Shown here: positions 6,863 to 6,992 of the stretch, one piece after another
Layout: each line of letters begins with the position of its first letter
How positions within the stretch are numbered: position 1 is the first letter of the stretch
DNA from: Rickettsia typhi
Lineage (GTDB): Bacteria > Pseudomonadota > Alphaproteobacteria > Rickettsiales > Rickettsiaceae
DNA: 6,992 nt
Direction of reading: 5' to 3'
Assembly (NCBI GenBank): GCA_945883665.1
Contig: CAMCXV010000052.1
Location: 1-6,992 of the forward strand
The notes under the pieces: generated by a model
Told to the model about the DNA's origin: nothing
Seen by the model: only the letters and a program-made list of their open reading frames with translations
Database searches by the model: none
Program-made: the position numbers and the translations under genes

Positions 6863-6992
6863 AGGTTCCGTACAGTTGTTTAAAACAAGAGAAGGAAATA
6901 CTGGAATTTGTAAAAGACGGTAGTAACTTATTAAGTTAACATAGCAGAAATTAATGAAAATGTCAATGGCAGAGAGAGTGTGTATAGAACCT
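6863..6992. mobile_element. 130-bp segment with imperfect terminal inverted repeats, inserted in clpA
   Basis: The segment begins AGGTTCCGTACAG, and its end, read on the other strand, begins AGGTTCTATACAC. This gives a 12-base terminal inverted repeat with two transition mismatches. It replaces the ClpA sequence expected just before the YRLDE motif. On the minus strand it is open in the clpA frame for all of its roughly 43 codons, giving a hydrophobic, ClpA-unlike peptide. On the plus strand a short ORF starts at 6954 (MKMSMAERVCIEP) and runs off the edge. It could be a complete small palindromic element of the kind known in Rickettsia genes, or the tip of a larger insertion sequence cut by the window. 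The exact clpA border (6853-6866) is uncertain. Confidence 0.4.

Noticed and set aside
1..6992. CRISPR array, tRNA, rRNA, riboswitch or defence system
   Set aside because: No regularly spaced repeats, cloverleaf-like sequence, rRNA sequence or defence-protein motifs were seen; the genes present are core functions, a transporter, a glycosyltransferase-like enzyme and gene remnants.

Overview
The window is AT-rich DNA from an obligate intracellular alphaproteobacterium of the Rickettsiales, most likely family Rickettsiaceae. The evidence is a rickettsial Sca/OmpB-type autotransporter barrel ending in the usual C-terminal Phe, PriA and MiaB proteins that read like their Rickettsia counterparts over their whole length, and a YadH-type ABC-2 permease with a rickettsial N-terminus. 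Within the family I cannot fix the genus. The broken genes and repeat-like ends suit a rearranged genome (Orientia, Megaira-like or similar) better than a compact Rickettsia, but this is inference.

Layout, left to right. Positions 1-127 are a short foreign segment with no recognisable gene. It abuts a truncated autotransporter (128-1143, +) that keeps its translocator barrel but has no passenger, signal peptide or usable start. Next are two housekeeping genes on the minus strand: priA (1188-3149, replication restart helicase) and, upstream of it, miaB (3255-4616, tRNA methylthiotransferase). They may be co-transcribed, with miaB first. A divergent intergenic region (4617-4723) carries a good sigma-70-type promoter for the plus strand, overlapped by two TTCGAA boxes exactly 20 bp apart. 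That promoter drives an ABC-2 permease (4724-5494) and a membrane-anchored putative glycosyltransferase (5514-6467). The two are linked by a seven-codon mini-ORF that overlaps the stop of the first and the start of the second. Converging on them is the 3' end of clpA (6482 to about 6862, -). It breaks off inside the second AAA+ module where a 130-base segment (6863-6992) with imperfect terminal inverted repeats begins.

Functionally, priA and miaB are intact core genes. The permease and glycosyltransferase look like a small envelope or export unit: a six-helix exporter subunit (its ATPase is not in the window) and a sugar-transferase-like enzyme whose catalytic side cannot be settled from the sequence. 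The autotransporter and clpA are remnants or interrupted genes. Both lie at the edges of the window next to about 127-130 bases of unrelated sequence, so the window looks like a unique segment bounded by repeated or mobile DNA.

I see no CRISPR array, rRNA or tRNA gene, complete transposase or phage module, and no convincing wholly new system. The best leads are the TIR-bounded insertion in clpA, the TTCGAA pair at the promoter, and the coupled permease/mini-ORF/glycosyltransferase arrangement.
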